Assembly: GCA_934276735.1 (NCBI GenBank)
Contig: CAKQTG010000002.1
Location: forward strand, 1-64,000
Source of the DNA: an uncultured Alphaproteobacteria bacterium
GTDB taxonomy: Bacteria; Pseudomonadota; Alphaproteobacteria; Rs-D84
DNA: 64,000 nucleotides
Reading direction: 5' to 3'
Shown here: positions 63,740 through 64,000 of the stretch, piece by piece
How positions within the stretch are numbered: position 1 is the first letter of the stretch
How the letters are laid out: the number at the start of each line of letters is the position of its first letter
Made by a program: the position numbers and the translations under genes
Notes under the pieces: model-generated
Databases searched by the model: none
Told to the model about the DNA's origin: nothing
What the model saw: only the letters and a program-made list of their open reading frames with translations

Positions 63740-64000
63740 ATGATTATAGAACAAAAATTAAAAGACATACAGGCGCGTGCGGCGGAAATAGAAGCCCAAA
63801 TGAATTCGGGTGACGTGTCGGGTGATGCGTTGACCAAACTGTCCAAAGAGTATTCGCGTCTGACGGAAATTTTGCCGCTGATAAATGAATATTTCCAGAC
63901 GACGGCGGGCGTTGCCGACGCGACAGAAATGCAACATGATCCAGAACTGCATGCGATTGCGGTGGAACAGTTGGCGGAATTAAATCACCGCTTGCCTGAA
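63740..64000 (+). CDS. prfA: Peptide chain release factor 1 (5' part)
   Basis: The first 87 codons of the factor that reads stop codons UAA and UAG; the gene runs off the window. The helical N-terminal domain is recognisable: MIIEQKLKDIQARAAEIEAQ, LTKLSKEYSRLTEILPLINEY and HDPELHAIAVEQLAEL. The diagnostic GGQ and PxT motifs lie beyond the edge. It follows hisS closely and is probably cotranscribed. A ribosome site is not obvious. Confidence 0.85.
   Translation, partial: MIIEQKLKDIQARAAEIEAQMNSGDVSGDALTKLSKEYSRLTEILPLINEYFQTTAGVADATEMQHDPELHAIAVEQLAELNHRLPE

Overview
The window reads as chromosomal DNA of a Gram-negative, probably anaerobic alphaproteobacterium. Outer-membrane functions (lptB/lptC, a BamE-like lipoprotein, beta-barrel proteins, OmpA), CarD and a complete pyruvate:ferredoxin oxidoreductase point that way. 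The many exported Cys-rich proteins and BspA-type surface repeats resemble uncultured gut-associated alphaproteobacterial lineages; the exact lineage is inference. Coding density is high, and most long ORFs on the opposite strand of real genes were discarded.

Layout. 1-584 is a gene-free repeat island. 585-6620 holds polA, a small beta-barrel protein, pth, a Cys-rich exported protein, a lipoprotein and a candidate 43-residue membrane peptide. 6729-13136 holds a giant Cys-rich exported protein, tRNA-Leu(AAG) and three envelope proteins. 13168-21304 is the pbpC/alpha-2-macroglobulin pair. 21482-23917 holds a serine recombinase and a subtilisin-like autotransporter. 24141-28314 is a housekeeping block (rpsB-tsf, tyrS-envC-like). 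28389-31707 encodes a small exported protein and a DUF285/BspA-like surface protein. 31782-35714 holds a kinase-like/Fic-like pair, a C-terminal processing protease and a catalytically dead-looking ClpP homologue. 35865-41095 holds nifJ, a BamE-like lipoprotein, an exported protein and carD. 41342-47365 holds another Cys-rich protein, a second repeat island, lptB-lptC, an OmpA lipoprotein and an unlisted 52-residue gene.

The most striking region is 48040-54041, a complete type II-C CRISPR-Cas locus. It comprises a tracrRNA gene on the minus strand, cas9 (1109 aa) on plus, cas2 and cas1 convergent on minus, and a 17-repeat/16-spacer array. Read on the minus strand, every repeat ends in TGATATAAT, a perfect extended -10 promoter. 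Each spacer is therefore probably transcribed from its own promoter, as described for Neisseria type II-C. A 26-bp perfect inverted repeat, which should act as a terminator, sits just upstream of the array in that direction.

After the array come tRNA-Pro(TGG), an exported paralogue of the giant protein coupled to a ureohydrolase, a nested Rz/Rz1-like spanin pair with no prophage, rho, ssb, a third repeat island, rnhA, transketolase, a YgjP-type metallopeptidase, hisS and the start of prfA. Several genes (S8 protease, cas1, tkt and the 54439 gene) have a -10 box only 6-9 nt before the ATG and no Shine-Dalgarno sequence, which suggests leaderless mRNAs. All calls rest on reading the sequence; no database searches or folding calculations were run.
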